A DNA stretch of 64,000 nt, from positions 124,001 through 188,000 of the forward strand of contig NZ_APMH01000002.1 in assembly GCF_000359585.1 (NCBI RefSeq), read 5' to 3'. This DNA comes from Clostridium tyrobutyricum DSM 2637 = ATCC 25755 = JCM 11008. GTDB taxonomy: Bacteria > Bacillota > Clostridia > Clostridiales > Clostridiaceae. A program made the position numbers and the translations under genes. The notes beneath the pieces were generated by a model. It saw only the letters and a list, made by a program, of their open reading frames with translations, ran no database searches and was not told the origin of the DNA. Positions 37,527 to 47,070 of the stretch are shown in pieces (positions within the stretch are counted from its first letter, which is position 1; every line of letters starts with the position of its first letter).

Positions 37527-38708
37527 TTATCTTTCAACGATTATAGCAGTTCCCATTCCACCGCCTATACATAATGTAGCTAAACCACGTTTTGAATCTC
37601 TTTTCTGCATTTCATAAAGCAAAGTAGTAAGTATTCTTGCGCCTGAAGCTCCAATAGGATGTCCAAGTGCTATTGCTCCTCCATTTACATTTACTTTGCT
37701 CATATCAAATTTCAAGTCTTTTGCAACAGCTAAACTCTGAGCAGCAAATGCTTCGTTTGCTTCTATTAAATCTAAATCATCTACAGTTAAATTAGCTTTT
37801 TTAAGTGCTAGTTTTGTAGCATGGAATGGTCCATATCCCATTATGCTAGGATCCAAGCCTTTTGATCCATAAGAAGTAATTTTAGCAAGTGGTTTAATTC
37901 CCAATTCTTTTGCTTTGTCTGCACTCATTATAACTAATGCTGCAGCTGCATCATTTATACCTGAAGCATTGGCAGCTGTAACAGTTCCACCATCCTTCTT
38001 AAATGCTGGTTTTAATTTTGATATTCCTTCGACAGTTACACCATCTCTAGGGAATTCATCAGTATCAAATACTATTTCTCCCTTTTTTCTATCCTTGATT
38101 ACTACTGGAACTATTTCATCTTTAAACTTGCCAGATTTTATAGCTGCTACTGCTTTTTGTTGTGATGCAGCTGCAAATTCATCCTGCATTTGTCTTGTTA
38201 TGTTCCACTTTTCTGCTATATTTTCAGCCGTAATACCCATGTGATAGTTATTAAAAGCATCCCAAAGTCCGTCTTTTACCATTTCATCTATAATCTTACC
38301 ATCAAACATTCTTTGTCCCCATCTTGCACTAGGCATTACATATGGAGCAGCAGACATATTTTCCATTCCACCAGCTACAACGATATCATCATCGCCAGCT
38401 TTTATCATTTGAGCTGCTAAACTTACTGCTCTAAGTCCTGAACCACAAACTTTATTTATAGTAAATCCAGGGACTGTATTAGGTATACCTGATTTTATCA
38501 ATGCTTGTCTTGCTGGATTCTGACCTAAACCTGCCTGTAATACATTACCCATTACAACTTCATCTACAAGTTCTGGTTTAACATTAGCTCTTTTTAATGC
38601 TTCTTTTATAACCAAAGCTCCTAAATCAGTTGCTGGAACTGACTTCAAGCTACCTCCAAATTTACCTATTGCTGTTCTAACGGCACTTGCAATTACAACT
38701 TCACTCAT
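37527..38708 (-). CDS. thl: acetyl-CoA acetyltransferase (thiolase)
   Basis: Condenses two acetyl-CoA to acetoacetyl-CoA, the entry step to butyrate/butanol metabolism. The 393 residues show the nucleophile [10 protein letters not shown] (Cys ~88), [15 protein letters not shown] (His ~349) and the second cysteine CIGGGMG (Cys ~379), all at biosynthetic thiolase positions. In C. acetobutylicum the two cysteines form a redox switch, so this enzyme may also be redox-regulated (inference). It is transcribed alone from a near-consensus promoter, with a TGGTCAGACC inverted repeat further upstream. Adjacent position to atp is conserved in Clostridium. Confidence 0.97.
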   Translation of the reverse strand: MSEVVIASAVRTAIGKFGGSLKSVPATDLGALVIKEALKRANVKPELVDEVVMGNVLQAGLGQNPARQALIKSGIPNTVPGFTINKVCGSGLRAVSLAAQMIKAGDDDIVVAGGMENMSAAPYVMPSARWGQRMFDGKIIDEMVKDGLWDAFNNYHMGITAENIAEKWNITRQMQDEFAAASQQKAVAAIKSGKFKDEIVPVVIKDRKKGEIVFDTDEFPRDGVTVEGISKLKPAFKKDGGTVTAANASGINDAAAALVIMSADKAKELGIKPLAKITSYGSKGLDPSIMGYGPFHATKLALKKANLTVDDLDLIEANEAFAAQSLAVAKDLKFDMSKVNVNGGAIALGHPIGASGARILTTLLYEMQKRDSKRGLATLCIGGGMGTAIIVER

Positions 38709-38776
38709 GACTATTCCTCCTAAATATTTATATTTTAAAATTTAAATTGATTACAAACCTTTTTACCAACAACTTC

Positions 38777-38805
38777 ATTATACTAGATAATTAAAAATTT
38801 ATCAA
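38777..38805 (-). promoter_or_regulatory. strong sigma-A promoter of thl
   Basis: TTGATA (38800-38805) and TATAAT (38777-38782) with a 17-base spacer, about 70 bases before the thl ATG. One of the best promoter matches in the window. Confidence 0.8.
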
Positions 38806-38841
38806 TATTTTTGTTAAAAAAAACACAAAGTTTTCTAAAAC

Positions 38842-38873
38842 AATAGCTAGGAGGTCTGACCACTCTAGCTATT
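38842..38873. promoter_or_regulatory. nested inverted repeat between mnaA and thl
   Basis: Outer arms AATAGCTAG / CTAGCTATT (9 bp) enclose GGTC-A-GACC. The core resembles operators of FadR/LldR-type GntR regulators. It lies about 40 bases upstream of the thl -35 and ~55 bases after the mnaA stop, so a terminator for mnaA is the alternative; only a short TTTT follows on the minus strand. Confidence 0.45.
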
Positions 38874-38926
38874 CATCAATTTATAATTATATAATATACT
38901 ATTTTCGCTGAATATTCAATAAAAAA

Positions 38927-40081
38927 TTATAATTTTAAGTAATCAAATTCACTATATTTTCCCTTTTCTATATTAAAATAATCAAGTATAGCATCTACAA
39001 TCCTAATTGAAGCTTTACCGTCACCATAAGGATTTATCGATTTACTCATTTTATCATATTCCTGTTGATTTCTTATAAGTTCATTTGCACTTTCAACTAT
39101 AAATTCAGTGGATGTACCTACAAGCTTTACAGTACCTGCTTCCACAGCTTCAGGTCTTTCCGTTACATCTCTCAAAACAAGAACAGGTTTACCTAGGTGA
39201 GGAGCTTCTTCCTGCAATCCCCCTGAATCTGTCATAACCAAATGACATCTATTCATCAGATTATGAGTTTCATCTGTATCAAGAGGCGGAAGCAAATGTA
39301 CTCTATCTAATCCGCCAAGTATTTTATACACTGTATCTTTGACAATAGGATTTAAGTGAACCAGATATATTAATTCCACATCTTTATTCTGTTCTACTAT
39401 TTCCTTTAAAGCTTCACAAATGTTCTCTATACCCTGACCCCAATTTTCTCTTCTATGAGCTGTTATCATTATAACCTTGTTCCTGTTATAGTCTATTTTA
39501 TTAAGCTCATTATTGTGAAATTCATAACTGTTACTTACTGTAAAGCCCATGGCATCTATGACAGTATTACCTGTTACAAATATTTGTTGCCTGTGTACTC
39601 CCTCCTTTAACAAATTATTCCTTGACTTTGGTGTAGGTGCAAAATGCAAATCAGCCATGGCACCTGTAAGTTTTCTATTCATTTCTTCTGGAAATGGGAA
39701 ATACTTATTATAAGTTCTAAGGCCTGCCTCTACATGACCTACCTTTATTTTTTTATAAAAGGCAGCCAATGAACCAGCAAAAGTAGTTGTAGTATCTCCA
39801 TGAACCAGTACTAGATCTGGTTTTTCATTTTCAAATATTTCATCTAGACCCTCAAGTACTCTAGTTGTTATACCTGTAAGACTTTGCTTTTTTTTCATTA
39901 TATTTAAATCAAAATCAGGTTGTATTTCAAATAAATTCAAGACTTGATCCAACATTTGTCTATGTTGTGCAGTGACACAGACTTTATTGCTTATTTGAGA
40001 TCTCTTATTTAATTCTTTTACAAGCGGTGCCATCTTTATAGCTTCTGGCCTTGTACCAAATATTGTAATAGTCTTTAACAT
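38927..40081 (-). CDS. mnaA: UDP-N-acetylglucosamine 2-epimerase (non-hydrolysing)
   Basis: Interconverts UDP-GlcNAc and UDP-ManNAc for wall-polysaccharide synthesis; cytoplasmic, 384 residues. It shows FGTRPEAIKMAPLV (~8-21), VHGDTTTTFAGSLAAFY (~94), GHVEAGLRTYNKYFPFPEE (~115), ITAHRRENWG (~206) and TDSGGLQEEAPHLGKPVLVLRDVTERPE (~287), the complete active-site set. It is 16 bases downstream of the tagO-like gene, forming a teichoic-acid/capsule linkage pair. GGAGG precedes the ATG. Confidence 0.96.
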   Translation of the reverse strand: MLKTITIFGTRPEAIKMAPLVKELNKRSQISNKVCVTAQHRQMLDQVLNLFEIQPDFDLNIMKKKQSLTGITTRVLEGLDEIFENEKPDLVLVHGDTTTTFAGSLAAFYKKIKVGHVEAGLRTYNKYFPFPEEMNRKLTGAMADLHFAPTPKSRNNLLKEGVHRQQIFVTGNTVIDAMGFTVSNSYEFHNNELNKIDYNRNKVIMITAHRRENWGQGIENICEALKEIVEQNKDVELIYLVHLNPIVKDTVYKILGGLDRVHLLPPLDTDETHNLMNRCHLVMTDSGGLQEEAPHLGKPVLVLRDVTERPEAVEAGTVKLVGTSTEFIVESANELIRNQQEYDKMSKSINPYGDGKASIRIVDAILDYFNIEKGKYSEFDYLKL

Positions 40082-40097
40082 CTCTATATTACCTCCA

Positions 40098-41126
40098 TTA
40101 CTCTCTATGCTTAAAAAATCCTACCTTCCAAGCTAGTATAATAAGTACTACCATAACTCCCAACAATAAAAAATAAGCTCTCTGTGGATTTACTTCCGCA
40201 GCAATTATAGAAAAGCTTCCAAGTATTGCACTTATTACATACATTATTAGAACTGCTTGTTTTTGATTTAAGCCCATATCTAAAAGTCTATGATGTAGAT
40301 GACCTTTATCTGCCGACATAATAGGTTTTCCATTTATTTTTCTCCTTATTACAGCAAATAATGTATCATATATAGGTATACCAAATGCCAATATTGGTAC
40401 TGCAATAGGAAATACTGCTGCTGATTTTATAGCTCCTTCTATAGATATGGCCGCAAGCATAAAGCCTAAAAGTTGAGCTCCTGTATCACCCATAAATATA
40501 CTTGCAGGATTAAAATTATAAGGCAAAAATCCAAGTATAGACCCAGCAAATATAATAGTTACTATGGCTGCTTCATTTCTTCCATTTAAAATAGCTATTA
40601 TAGAAAGTGTGACACTTGCTATCAGTGCTATTCCTGCAGCCAATCCATCCAAACCATCGATTAGATTCATTGCATTGGTTATTCCAACTACCCATATTAT
40701 AGTAAGCGGTATAGAAAACATTCCTATATGTATATACTGATATATGTTACTAACAGGATTTGTTATAATAGTTATTCTTATACCAAAATATATAAGAATT
40801 AATGCTGCCAGTATCTGAAATAACAGCTTGCACCATGGTTTTATATCATATTTATCATCTATAAAACCTCCAATTACTATTACAGTAGCTCCAAATATCA
40901 TACCTTTTTCAGGACTCGATAATTCTCCCCTGTTTAAAATTAACGTTATTATAAAGGAGAAATATATAGCTAAGCCTCCTAGAAGTGGAATTGGTTTGTT
41001 ATGTACTCTTCTACTATCCTTAGGTATATCTATAACATCTAATTTTACTGCAATTTTCTTTACAAATGGTGTAAGTACCGCTGATATTAGTATTGAAATC
41101 ACAGCAAGAGTATATATATTATTCAT
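40098..41126 (-). CDS. tagO: undecaprenyl-phosphate GlcNAc-1-phosphate transferase
   Basis: A TagO/WecA-type enzyme of 342 residues with about 11 membrane helices. It starts wall-teichoic-acid or related polymers by moving GlcNAc-1-P to undecaprenyl phosphate. The family motifs are VHNKPIPLLGG (~42), the aspartate pair FIDDKYD (~89), NAMNLIDGLDGLAAG (~151) and GDTGAQLLGFMLAA (~213), with the C-terminal HHRL basic motif (~281). It lies between comEB and mnaA. The exact polymer is unknown. Confidence 0.92.
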   Translation of the reverse strand: MNNIYTLAVISILISAVLTPFVKKIAVKLDVIDIPKDSRRVHNKPIPLLGGLAIYFSFIITLILNRGELSSPEKGMIFGATVIVIGGFIDDKYDIKPWCKLLFQILAALILIYFGIRITIITNPVSNIYQYIHIGMFSIPLTIIWVVGITNAMNLIDGLDGLAAGIALIASVTLSIIAILNGRNEAAIVTIIFAGSILGFLPYNFNPASIFMGDTGAQLLGFMLAAISIEGAIKSAAVFPIAVPILAFGIPIYDTLFAVIRRKINGKPIMSADKGHLHHRLLDMGLNQKQAVLIMYVISAILGSFSIIAAEVNPQRAYFLLLGVMVVLIILAWKVGFFKHRE

Positions 41127-41155
41127 AAGTCAAACCTTTCTCATAAAATTACATT

Positions 41156-41569
41156 TTATTTTCTTACTATCTTTATCAATTCAATCTTAGGTGCATATTC
41201 AAACCAATTGATTTCAGGAATATATTCCTTACAAAATACTACTCTTTTTATACCACAGGTAATTATAAGTTTTTGACATTCAGGACATGGCATATGCGTA
41301 ACATATAATGTAGCATCCTCCCTATCAATAGGAGGGACTTCTAAAAGACAATTTACTTCAGCATGAATCGTCCTTATACAATGCCCCTGTTTCATGAAAC
41401 ATCCTGCTTCATCACAATGAGCCAATCCTTTTGGACTTCCATTGTATCCTGTACCTTTTATCCTTCTATTTTTAACTAGGACTGCGCCTACATGGAGTCT
41501 TGGACATGTACTCCTTTCCGCAACTTGAAATGCAATATCCATAAAATAATTATCCCAATCTTTTCTCAT
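41156..41569 (-). CDS. comEB: dCMP deaminase (ComEB-like)
   Basis: A 137-residue zinc deaminase converting dCMP to dUMP. Zinc-site residues are HAEVNCLLE (His ~70, catalytic Glu ~72) and PCPECQKLI (Cys pair, ~95-98). An extra cysteine/histidine-rich insert (CDEAGCFMKQGHC, ~47-62) matches dCMP deaminases with a second zinc. The gene is named comEB by homology; the protein itself is not a competence factor. It heads the comEB-tagO-mnaA unit after the upp terminator, with AGGAGA upstream. Confidence 0.93.
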   Translation of the reverse strand: MRKDWDNYFMDIAFQVAERSTCPRLHVGAVLVKNRRIKGTGYNGSPKGLAHCDEAGCFMKQGHCIRTIHAEVNCLLEVPPIDREDATLYVTHMPCPECQKLIITCGIKRVVFCKEYIPEINWFEYAPKIELIKIVRK

Positions 41570-41663
41570 AAAAAGTTATCTCCTAGCATAAATATGTTAT
41601 ATTATATTATAAACTATAAATTCATATTTTTAAAGAATTGCAGTTATCTTATAATAGAATTAA

Positions 41664-41691
41664 AGACCCTTGAATATGCAGTCAAGAGTCT
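41664..41691 (-). terminator. terminator of upp
   Basis: AGACTCTTGA / TCAAGGGTCT stem, then TTTAATT on the minus strand, ~10 bases beyond the upp stop. It ends the long tdk-to-upp gene run. Confidence 0.65.
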
Positions 41692-41700
41692 CAATTTTAA

Positions 41701-42330
41701 TTATTTAGTTCCGTAAAGTCTGTCACCTGCATCACCAAGTCCTGGTATTATATATCCATCCTGATTCAATTTATCATCTATAGCTGCTACATATACATCC
41801 ACATCAGGATGTATGTCAGTAACCATCTTGATACCTTCTGGTGCTGAAATTAAACACATAAGTCTTATCTTTTTCGCACCTTTCTTCTTTAAAAGAGTTA
41901 TTGCATCTGATGCTGAACCACCTGTAGCAAGCATTGGATCTGTCACAATTACATCTCTTTCTTCTATATCCTGAGGTAATTTGCAGAAATATTCTACAGG
42001 TTTTAAAGTTTTTTCATCTCTATAAAGCCCAATATGTCCTACTTTAGCTGCTGGAATAAGGCTTAACATTCCATCTACCATACCAAGCCCAGCTCTAAGT
42101 ATTGGGACTATTGCTACCTTTTTACCAGAAAGCATTTTACAAGTAGTCTTGCATATAGGTGTTTCTATTTCTACTTCTTCTGTAGGAAGATCTCTCGTTA
42201 CTTCATATGCCATAAGCATAGCTACTTCCTCTACAAGTTCTCTAAAATGCTTTGAACCTGTATTTTTATCCCTTATTAAAGCTAATTTATGTAATATAAG
42301 CGGATGTGCTATCTGTGTTACTTTGCTCAT
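41701..42330 (-). CDS. upp: uracil phosphoribosyltransferase
   Basis: Salvages uracil to UMP using PRPP; 209 residues, cytoplasmic. It starts [19 protein letters not shown], the PRPP loop is [18 protein letters not shown] (~126-143) and the uracil site is in [19 protein letters not shown] at the C-terminus. GGGAGGA precedes the ATG; rpiB is 31 bases upstream, the Bacillus order (rpiB ... upp). Confidence 0.98.
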   Translation of the reverse strand: MSKVTQIAHPLILHKLALIRDKNTGSKHFRELVEEVAMLMAYEVTRDLPTEEVEIETPICKTTCKMLSGKKVAIVPILRAGLGMVDGMLSLIPAAKVGHIGLYRDEKTLKPVEYFCKLPQDIEERDVIVTDPMLATGGSASDAITLLKKKGAKKIRLMCLISAPEGIKMVTDIHPDVDVYVAAIDDKLNQDGYIIPGLGDAGDRLYGTK

Positions 42331-42361
42331 GTGTATTTCCTCCCTTTATTTATGACAAGTA

Positions 42362-42811
42362 TCATTTACTATATTTATTTTCTATCATGGTAATCTTATC
42401 AATTCTTTTTTTATGTCTTCCTCCTTGAAATTCAGCATTTAAAAATGTATCTACTATATCCATTGCCAATCCTGAACCTACTACTCTCTGTCCAAGAGCC
42501 AATACATTGGCATCATTATGTTCTCTTGATGCATGAGCACTGAATGTATCACCACATAGAGCTGCCCTTATTCCTGGAATTTTATTTGCAGATATACTTA
42601 TTCCTATACCTGTTCCACAAACCAATATACCAAATTCATAATTTTTAGAAGCTACCTGTTCTCCAACTCTTTCTGCAAAATCCGGATAATCACAGGAATC
42701 TTCTGAAAATGTTCCGAAATCCTTAAATTCTATATTTTTAGTCTTTAAATGTTCCATTATTTCCCTTTTTAAAGGAAATCCAGCATGGTCACTTCCTAAA
42801 GCAATCTTCAT
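42362..42811 (-). CDS. rpiB: ribose-5-phosphate isomerase B
   Basis: A 149-residue LacAB/RpiB isomerase of the pentose phosphate pathway. GSDHAGFPLKREI (phosphate and substrate site, Asp ~8, His ~9), CGTGIGISISANK (catalytic Cys ~65) and HNDANVLALGQRVV (His ~98) identify RpiB. The motif GGRHKKRID near the end carries the phosphate-binding Arg/His. It sits between ywlE and upp. Confidence 0.96.
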   Translation of the reverse strand: MKIALGSDHAGFPLKREIMEHLKTKNIEFKDFGTFSEDSCDYPDFAERVGEQVASKNYEFGILVCGTGIGISISANKIPGIRAALCGDTFSAHASREHNDANVLALGQRVVGSGLAMDIVDTFLNAEFQGGRHKKRIDKITMIENKYSK

Positions 42812-42887
42812 AAATATACCTCCAATAATTTATTAATAATCTAAAATAGCAGATGTACACAAGCCACAAAAAAAGAAGATAAAAACA

Positions 42888-43346
42888 TTAAATAATGCCT
42901 GTATCTTCTTTCAGTTTTCTTAAAAGTAATAAAATACTAGCCTCTATCTGTTTATAAGTAAGTTCATATACATCTATGCTTCTTCCAAATGGGTCGGCTA
43001 TATCACCCTTTAATGATGCAATTTCCCTTAATGTATATATTTTGTTTTTAAAATCTTGAAAACTGTCTGTAAGCATATCTTTTATGTACTGGGTCATAGT
43101 TAAAATCAAACTTGAATCATTTAACATGCTGTGAGTAATTTGAACTGCTTTTCTACTGCTTATATCAACATCAATATATCTTTTGACAACATCTACAGAT
43201 TCAGGAGAAGTTATACTATTTGTAACTACAGATATACCTGCAGAACGTGAATATAAACCATCTATACTGCAAAGTTTATTAAATATGGCTTCTGCCATAC
43301 AACTTCTGCACGTATTGCCTGTACATACAAATAAAATTTTTTTCAT
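42888..43346 (-). CDS. ywlE: low-molecular-weight phosphatase, likely protein-arginine phosphatase
   Basis: A 152-residue LMW-PTP family enzyme. The P-loop CTGNTCRS (residues 8-15) has the C-x5-R signature, and the general acid is in ADPFGRS (~116-122). In YwlE the Thr inside the loop (CTGNTCR rather than CxGNICR) selects phospho-arginine, and that Thr is present, so an arginine phosphatase is more likely than a tyrosine phosphatase. Synteny with ywlC and rpiB is that of Bacillus ywlE. No McsB kinase is in the window. Confidence 0.88.
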   Translation of the reverse strand: MKKILFVCTGNTCRSCMAEAIFNKLCSIDGLYSRSAGISVVTNSITSPESVDVVKRYIDVDISSRKAVQITHSMLNDSSLILTMTQYIKDMLTDSFQDFKNKIYTLREIASLKGDIADPFGRSIDVYELTYKQIEASILLLLRKLKEDTGII

Positions 43347-43377
43347 AGTACTCCCTCCTCATTAATAATAAAAGTCC

Positions 43378-44430
43378 TCAAACTTCTGTAATGTCAAAAG
43401 CAGCAGATTTTTGAAGTCTATTCATTACAGCTATTCCTATGCCCTGTTCTTCAAAAGCCTCCGAAATTACAATATCTATATTTTCATCATCAAAACTTCT
43501 CAATGTTTCAAAAAGATTTTTTGATATCTCCACCATATTCTTTCTACTTCCAAGAGATATTACAAAACCTTTTTTATAGTGTTCTTTAGTTTCATCTGTA
43601 GCCATTATACCTACTTTTTTGCCTTCATCTATATAATTTTGCACCATTTCACTGATTTTTGCAATAGTTTTTTTCAAATCTCCTTGAACTATTTTAACCT
43701 TGGCTTTTGGTGCATAATGTCTGTACTTCATTCCTGGAGCCTTGGGTTTTAAATCTCTACTTGGTTTTCTCATAACTGCAGGATCAATATATATATTCGG
43801 CTCAATTTTTCTGAGCATCTCAAGTGTTATTCTACCTGGCCTCAATACACAACTTGGCTCTACTGTACAATCTATAACTGTAGATTCCACTCCAAACTCA
43901 GACATACCTCCCCCTATAATCCAATCTACTTTTCCATTTAAATCCTCTATACATCTTTCCACATCCGTAGGACTGGGCCTTCCAGATATATTGGCAGAAG
44001 GTGCTGCAATAGGTACTCCTGCAGCTTTTATAAAATGATTTGCTATAATATTTGAAGGCATTCTTATTCCTATACTTGAAAGCCCTGCACTTGTAACATC
44101 TGGGATTAAATCTGTCTTCGGAAGTATTATTGTCATAGGCCCTGGCCAAAACTCATTCATAAATTTTTCAGCTGCCTCAGGTATAAATTTTACTAGCTTA
44201 TAAATCTCTTTAATATCTGATATATGTACTATGAGAGGATTATCCTGAGGTCTTCCCTTTGCTCCAAAAATTTTTTTTACTGCATTTGCATCCAGTGCAT
44301 TAGCTCCAAGTCCATATACAGTTTCTGTGGGAAATGCTACGAGTCCTCCTTCTCTTATAACATATCCAGCCTGTTTTAAAATTTTTTCGTCAATATTTTT
44401 TTCGTCTAACAGCTCAACTTTTGTATTCAT
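43378..44430 (-). CDS. ywlC: L-threonylcarbamoyladenylate synthase (Sua5/YwlC)
   Basis: Makes threonylcarbamoyl-AMP for the tRNA modification t6A at position 37. The 350 residues cover the TsaC catalytic domain (1-~205; GGLVAFPTETVYGLGANA, KGRPQDNPLIVHI, PSANISGRPSPT, ESTVIDCTVEPSCVLRPG) plus the extra C-terminal Sua5 domain (~220-350), so this is the long Sua5 form. Start ATG follows AAAGGACGG. ywlE is downstream by 31 bases. Confidence 0.97.
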   Translation of the reverse strand: MNTKVELLDEKNIDEKILKQAGYVIREGGLVAFPTETVYGLGANALDANAVKKIFGAKGRPQDNPLIVHISDIKEIYKLVKFIPEAAEKFMNEFWPGPMTIILPKTDLIPDVTSAGLSSIGIRMPSNIIANHFIKAAGVPIAAPSANISGRPSPTDVERCIEDLNGKVDWIIGGGMSEFGVESTVIDCTVEPSCVLRPGRITLEMLRKIEPNIYIDPAVMRKPSRDLKPKAPGMKYRHYAPKAKVKIVQGDLKKTIAKISEMVQNYIDEGKKVGIMATDETKEHYKKGFVISLGSRKNMVEISKNLFETLRSFDDENIDIVISEAFEEQGIGIAVMNRLQKSAAFDITEV

Positions 44431-44459
44431 TTCATTACCGTCCTTTTTTAATACTTACT

Positions 44460-45182
44460 CTACAGAAAGTATACAATCGCAAGTCCAAGAATTATTCCCA
44501 CTATAGTTCCCAATGTACAAATTACTCCATCCCATAATTTAGAGGATTCTGGTATCATTTCACCACAGACTACATACAACATTATACCTGCTGCAAACGA
44601 GAGGCATACTCCAAGTACATTTTTAGATATTCCTGCAATAAAAGCTCCAAAAAATGCACCTATAGCTGTAGGAAATGCTGTAATAAAAGCATATAGAAGT
44701 ATCTTTAACTTTTTTATTCTAGATGACATAAGGGGTGCGGATACTGCAAGGCCTTCCGGTATATCATGAATTGCAATTATAAGGCACATCTTTATTCCGA
44801 GACTATTGCCGGCTCCAAAAGCGCATCCCATTATTATTCCTTCAGGGAAATTATGAATCATAAGTCCAACAGCTGCCATAAAAGCTACTTTCAAATGCTT
44901 ATTTGAATTTCCTATGTTAACCTTACTATCAATCAAGGCAATAATTAATGCACCTAATAAAATACAAATTATAGTACTTAAAAATCCCCAGGTACTAATT
45001 GCCTCCGGTATAAGTTCAAATACCACTACAGAAAGCATAAGTCCTGCGGCAAAGCCAACTATTGTTCCAATGAACCTGTTAGAAGGCTTTTTTACTACTA
45101 TTCCCATAGATGCGCCAATCATCGTTCCCATAAGTGATATTATGCTGCCTATTATTACAATATCAGTAGTATCAATATTCAA
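44460..45182 (-). CDS. ZIP-family metal transporter
   Basis: A 240-residue ZIP permease with eight hydrophobic segments. The two metal-site signatures are in the fourth and fifth helices: MIHNFPEGIIMG (~113-124) and AIHDIPEGLAVS (~142-153). These import divalent metals such as zinc; some members export. The start is TTG, with AGGTGG upstream. It sits between a hypothetical membrane protein and ywlC; the link to those genes is not obvious. Confidence 0.9.
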   Translation of the reverse strand: MNIDTTDIVIIGSIISLMGTMIGASMGIVVKKPSNRFIGTIVGFAAGLMLSVVVFELIPEAISTWGFLSTIICILLGALIIALIDSKVNIGNSNKHLKVAFMAAVGLMIHNFPEGIIMGCAFGAGNSLGIKMCLIIAIHDIPEGLAVSAPLMSSRIKKLKILLYAFITAFPTAIGAFFGAFIAGISKNVLGVCLSFAAGIMLYVVCGEMIPESSKLWDGVICTLGTIVGIILGLAIVYFL

Positions 45183-45247
45183 AAAACCACCTATACTATT
45201 ATTGTTTATGTTCTATATGTATTTAACATAGATGATTTATATGTGCA

Positions 45248-45865
45248 TCATTTGTTTTTTATTTTATCAGAATTATCTCTATAGTATTTTATTTTATCTA
45301 TAGCTTGTTCTGTAAAATGTGCATAAACACAACTTTTATATATATAATTTAAAAGAAGATATTTTTTTATACCTCCTCTTTTAATTACAGTATAATAAAT
45401 ATTCCATTCAGGATGTATCATTTTGAATTTGTCATATTCATAAGCTATATAAGAATATCTCTTTAAAAATTCCAATCTTACAGGAAGCATTTTGCTGCTT
45501 CTGAATTTTGAAGTAGCTAAAATTATAATTTTAAAATCTTCCAATGCATTACTTTGGGATGTATAGCTTTCTACATCTACAAGTATGATTTTATCGCAAA
45601 TTATATTTATTTTATTTCTTTTTAAACCTAACATTATTACAAGTTTATATTTATTATACTCAAAACTCAAAAGTTCATTGCTGGTTCGTATTATAACAGC
45701 CAGAAATATAAGTATTTCTATAATCATCAGGTAGATCATATAAAATATAGTATATCTTTTAGAAAAATATAAAAACGTTGGAAGAGCAAAAAAGATAAAA
45801 CTCATAGACAACATAAATATTCTATAAGACTTTTTTTGTTTTCTTACAGCTTTATCTATATTCAT
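45248..45865 (-). CDS. hypothetical membrane protein
   Basis: I do not recognise a family. The 205 residues begin with two membrane helices (about 18-33 and 41-62) after a basic N-terminus (RKQKKS), followed by a ~140-residue soluble part with an alternating hydrophobic beta-rich stretch (YKLVIMLGLKRNKINIICDKIILVDVE) that looks like a PH-like or YdbT-type domain; this is speculation. Weak Shine-Dalgarno. Adjacent to prfA, probably on the same transcript. Confidence 0.6.
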   Translation of the reverse strand: MNIDKAVRKQKKSYRIFMLSMSFIFFALPTFLYFSKRYTIFYMIYLMIIEILIFLAVIIRTSNELLSFEYNKYKLVIMLGLKRNKINIICDKIILVDVESYTSQSNALEDFKIIILATSKFRSSKMLPVRLEFLKRYSYIAYEYDKFKMIHPEWNIYYTVIKRGGIKKYLLLNYIYKSCVYAHFTEQAIDKIKYYRDNSDKIKNK

Positions 45866-45909
45866 AAATATCCGTTAAAATAGATAACGGTTTTCAACTC
45901 CTCCCATAT

Positions 45910-46980
45910 TTAGTTTCCCATAGATTCCATCTTTTTGGCCTGATCCGCTGTTATAAGTGCATCTATTACTTCATCAATATCTCCATCTAAAAATGAGTCT
46001 AATTTGTACAGAGTCAGACCTATCCTGTGATCTGTAACTCTACCTTGCGGAAAATTATATGTTCTTATTCTTTCACTTCTATCCCCAGTTCCTACCTGAC
46101 TTCTCCTGTCCTCTGCAATACTATCATTTCTCTCTTTTTCCGCTATTTCAAAAAGCCTTGATTTTAATACCTTCATAGCTTTTTCTTTATTTTTAAGTTG
46201 AGATTTTTCGTCTTGACATGATACCACAAGTCCTGTAGGAAGATGTGTTATTCTTACTGCTGAATCCGTAGTATTTACACACTGTCCTCCATGTCCTGAT
46301 GCTCTAAATACATCTATTCTTAAATCATTAGGACTTATTTCTATATCTACATCATCAACTTCAGGAAGTACTGCTACTGTTGCAGTAGAAGTGTGAATTC
46401 TACCACTGGATTCCGTATCTGGAACCCTTTGAACCCTATGGGTACCACTTTCATATTTCAATCTACTGTAGGCACCTTTACCTTTTACCATAAATACAAT
46501 CTCTTTAAATCCTCCAATATCAGTGGCATTTAAACTTATAGTTTCTACATTCCATGATTTTCTTTCTGCATATCTGGTATACATTCTTGTAAGATTGGCT
46601 GCAAAAAGGGCTGCTTCCTCCCCTCCTGCTCCACCTCTTATTTCTACAAAAACATTTTTATCGTCATTTGGATCCTTTGGTAAAAGTAATAATCTCAATT
46701 CTTCCTGGGTTGCTTCAAGTTTTTCTGTAAGAGACTTTATTTCTTCTTGTTCCATTTCACGCATTTCTTTATCTGTTTCTTCTTTTAACATTGCTTTATT
46801 ATCTTCTAAATCTTTATTTAACTTTTTATATTCTTTATATTTTTCAACTACAATTTCTAAGTCTGACTGTTCCTTACATAATTTTCGCCATTCCCTCTGA
46901 TCTTTCATAACCACAGGATCAGCTATTTTAACGGACAACTCTTCAAATTTATTTTCTATAAAATCAAGTCTTTCCAACAT
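45910..46980 (-). CDS. prfA: peptide chain release factor 1
   Basis: Recognises UAA and UAG. The 356 residues from ATG 46980 ([16 protein letters not shown]), chosen for the GGAGTG upstream; a GTG at 46992 is less likely. The stop-recognition motif is PDT ([14 protein letters not shown], the RF1 position of PxT) and the catalytic loop is [15 protein letters not shown]. The C-terminal part ends [14 protein letters not shown]. It precedes the hypothetical protein and follows prmC. Confidence 0.98.
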   Translation of the reverse strand: MLERLDFIENKFEELSVKIADPVVMKDQREWRKLCKEQSDLEIVVEKYKEYKKLNKDLEDNKAMLKEETDKEMREMEQEEIKSLTEKLEATQEELRLLLLPKDPNDDKNVFVEIRGGAGGEEAALFAANLTRMYTRYAERKSWNVETISLNATDIGGFKEIVFMVKGKGAYSRLKYESGTHRVQRVPDTESSGRIHTSTATVAVLPEVDDVDIEISPNDLRIDVFRASGHGGQCVNTTDSAVRITHLPTGLVVSCQDEKSQLKNKEKAMKVLKSRLFEIAEKERNDSIAEDRRSQVGTGDRSERIRTYNFPQGRVTDHRIGLTLYKLDSFLDGDIDEVIDALITADQAKKMESMGN

Positions 46981-47070
46981 TATCTTTATCACTCCGTATA
47001 AATATTTTCACAATTTATAATTATAGCATATAATTTTTATATGTATCAATTTTGAATATGCGAATTGTGT

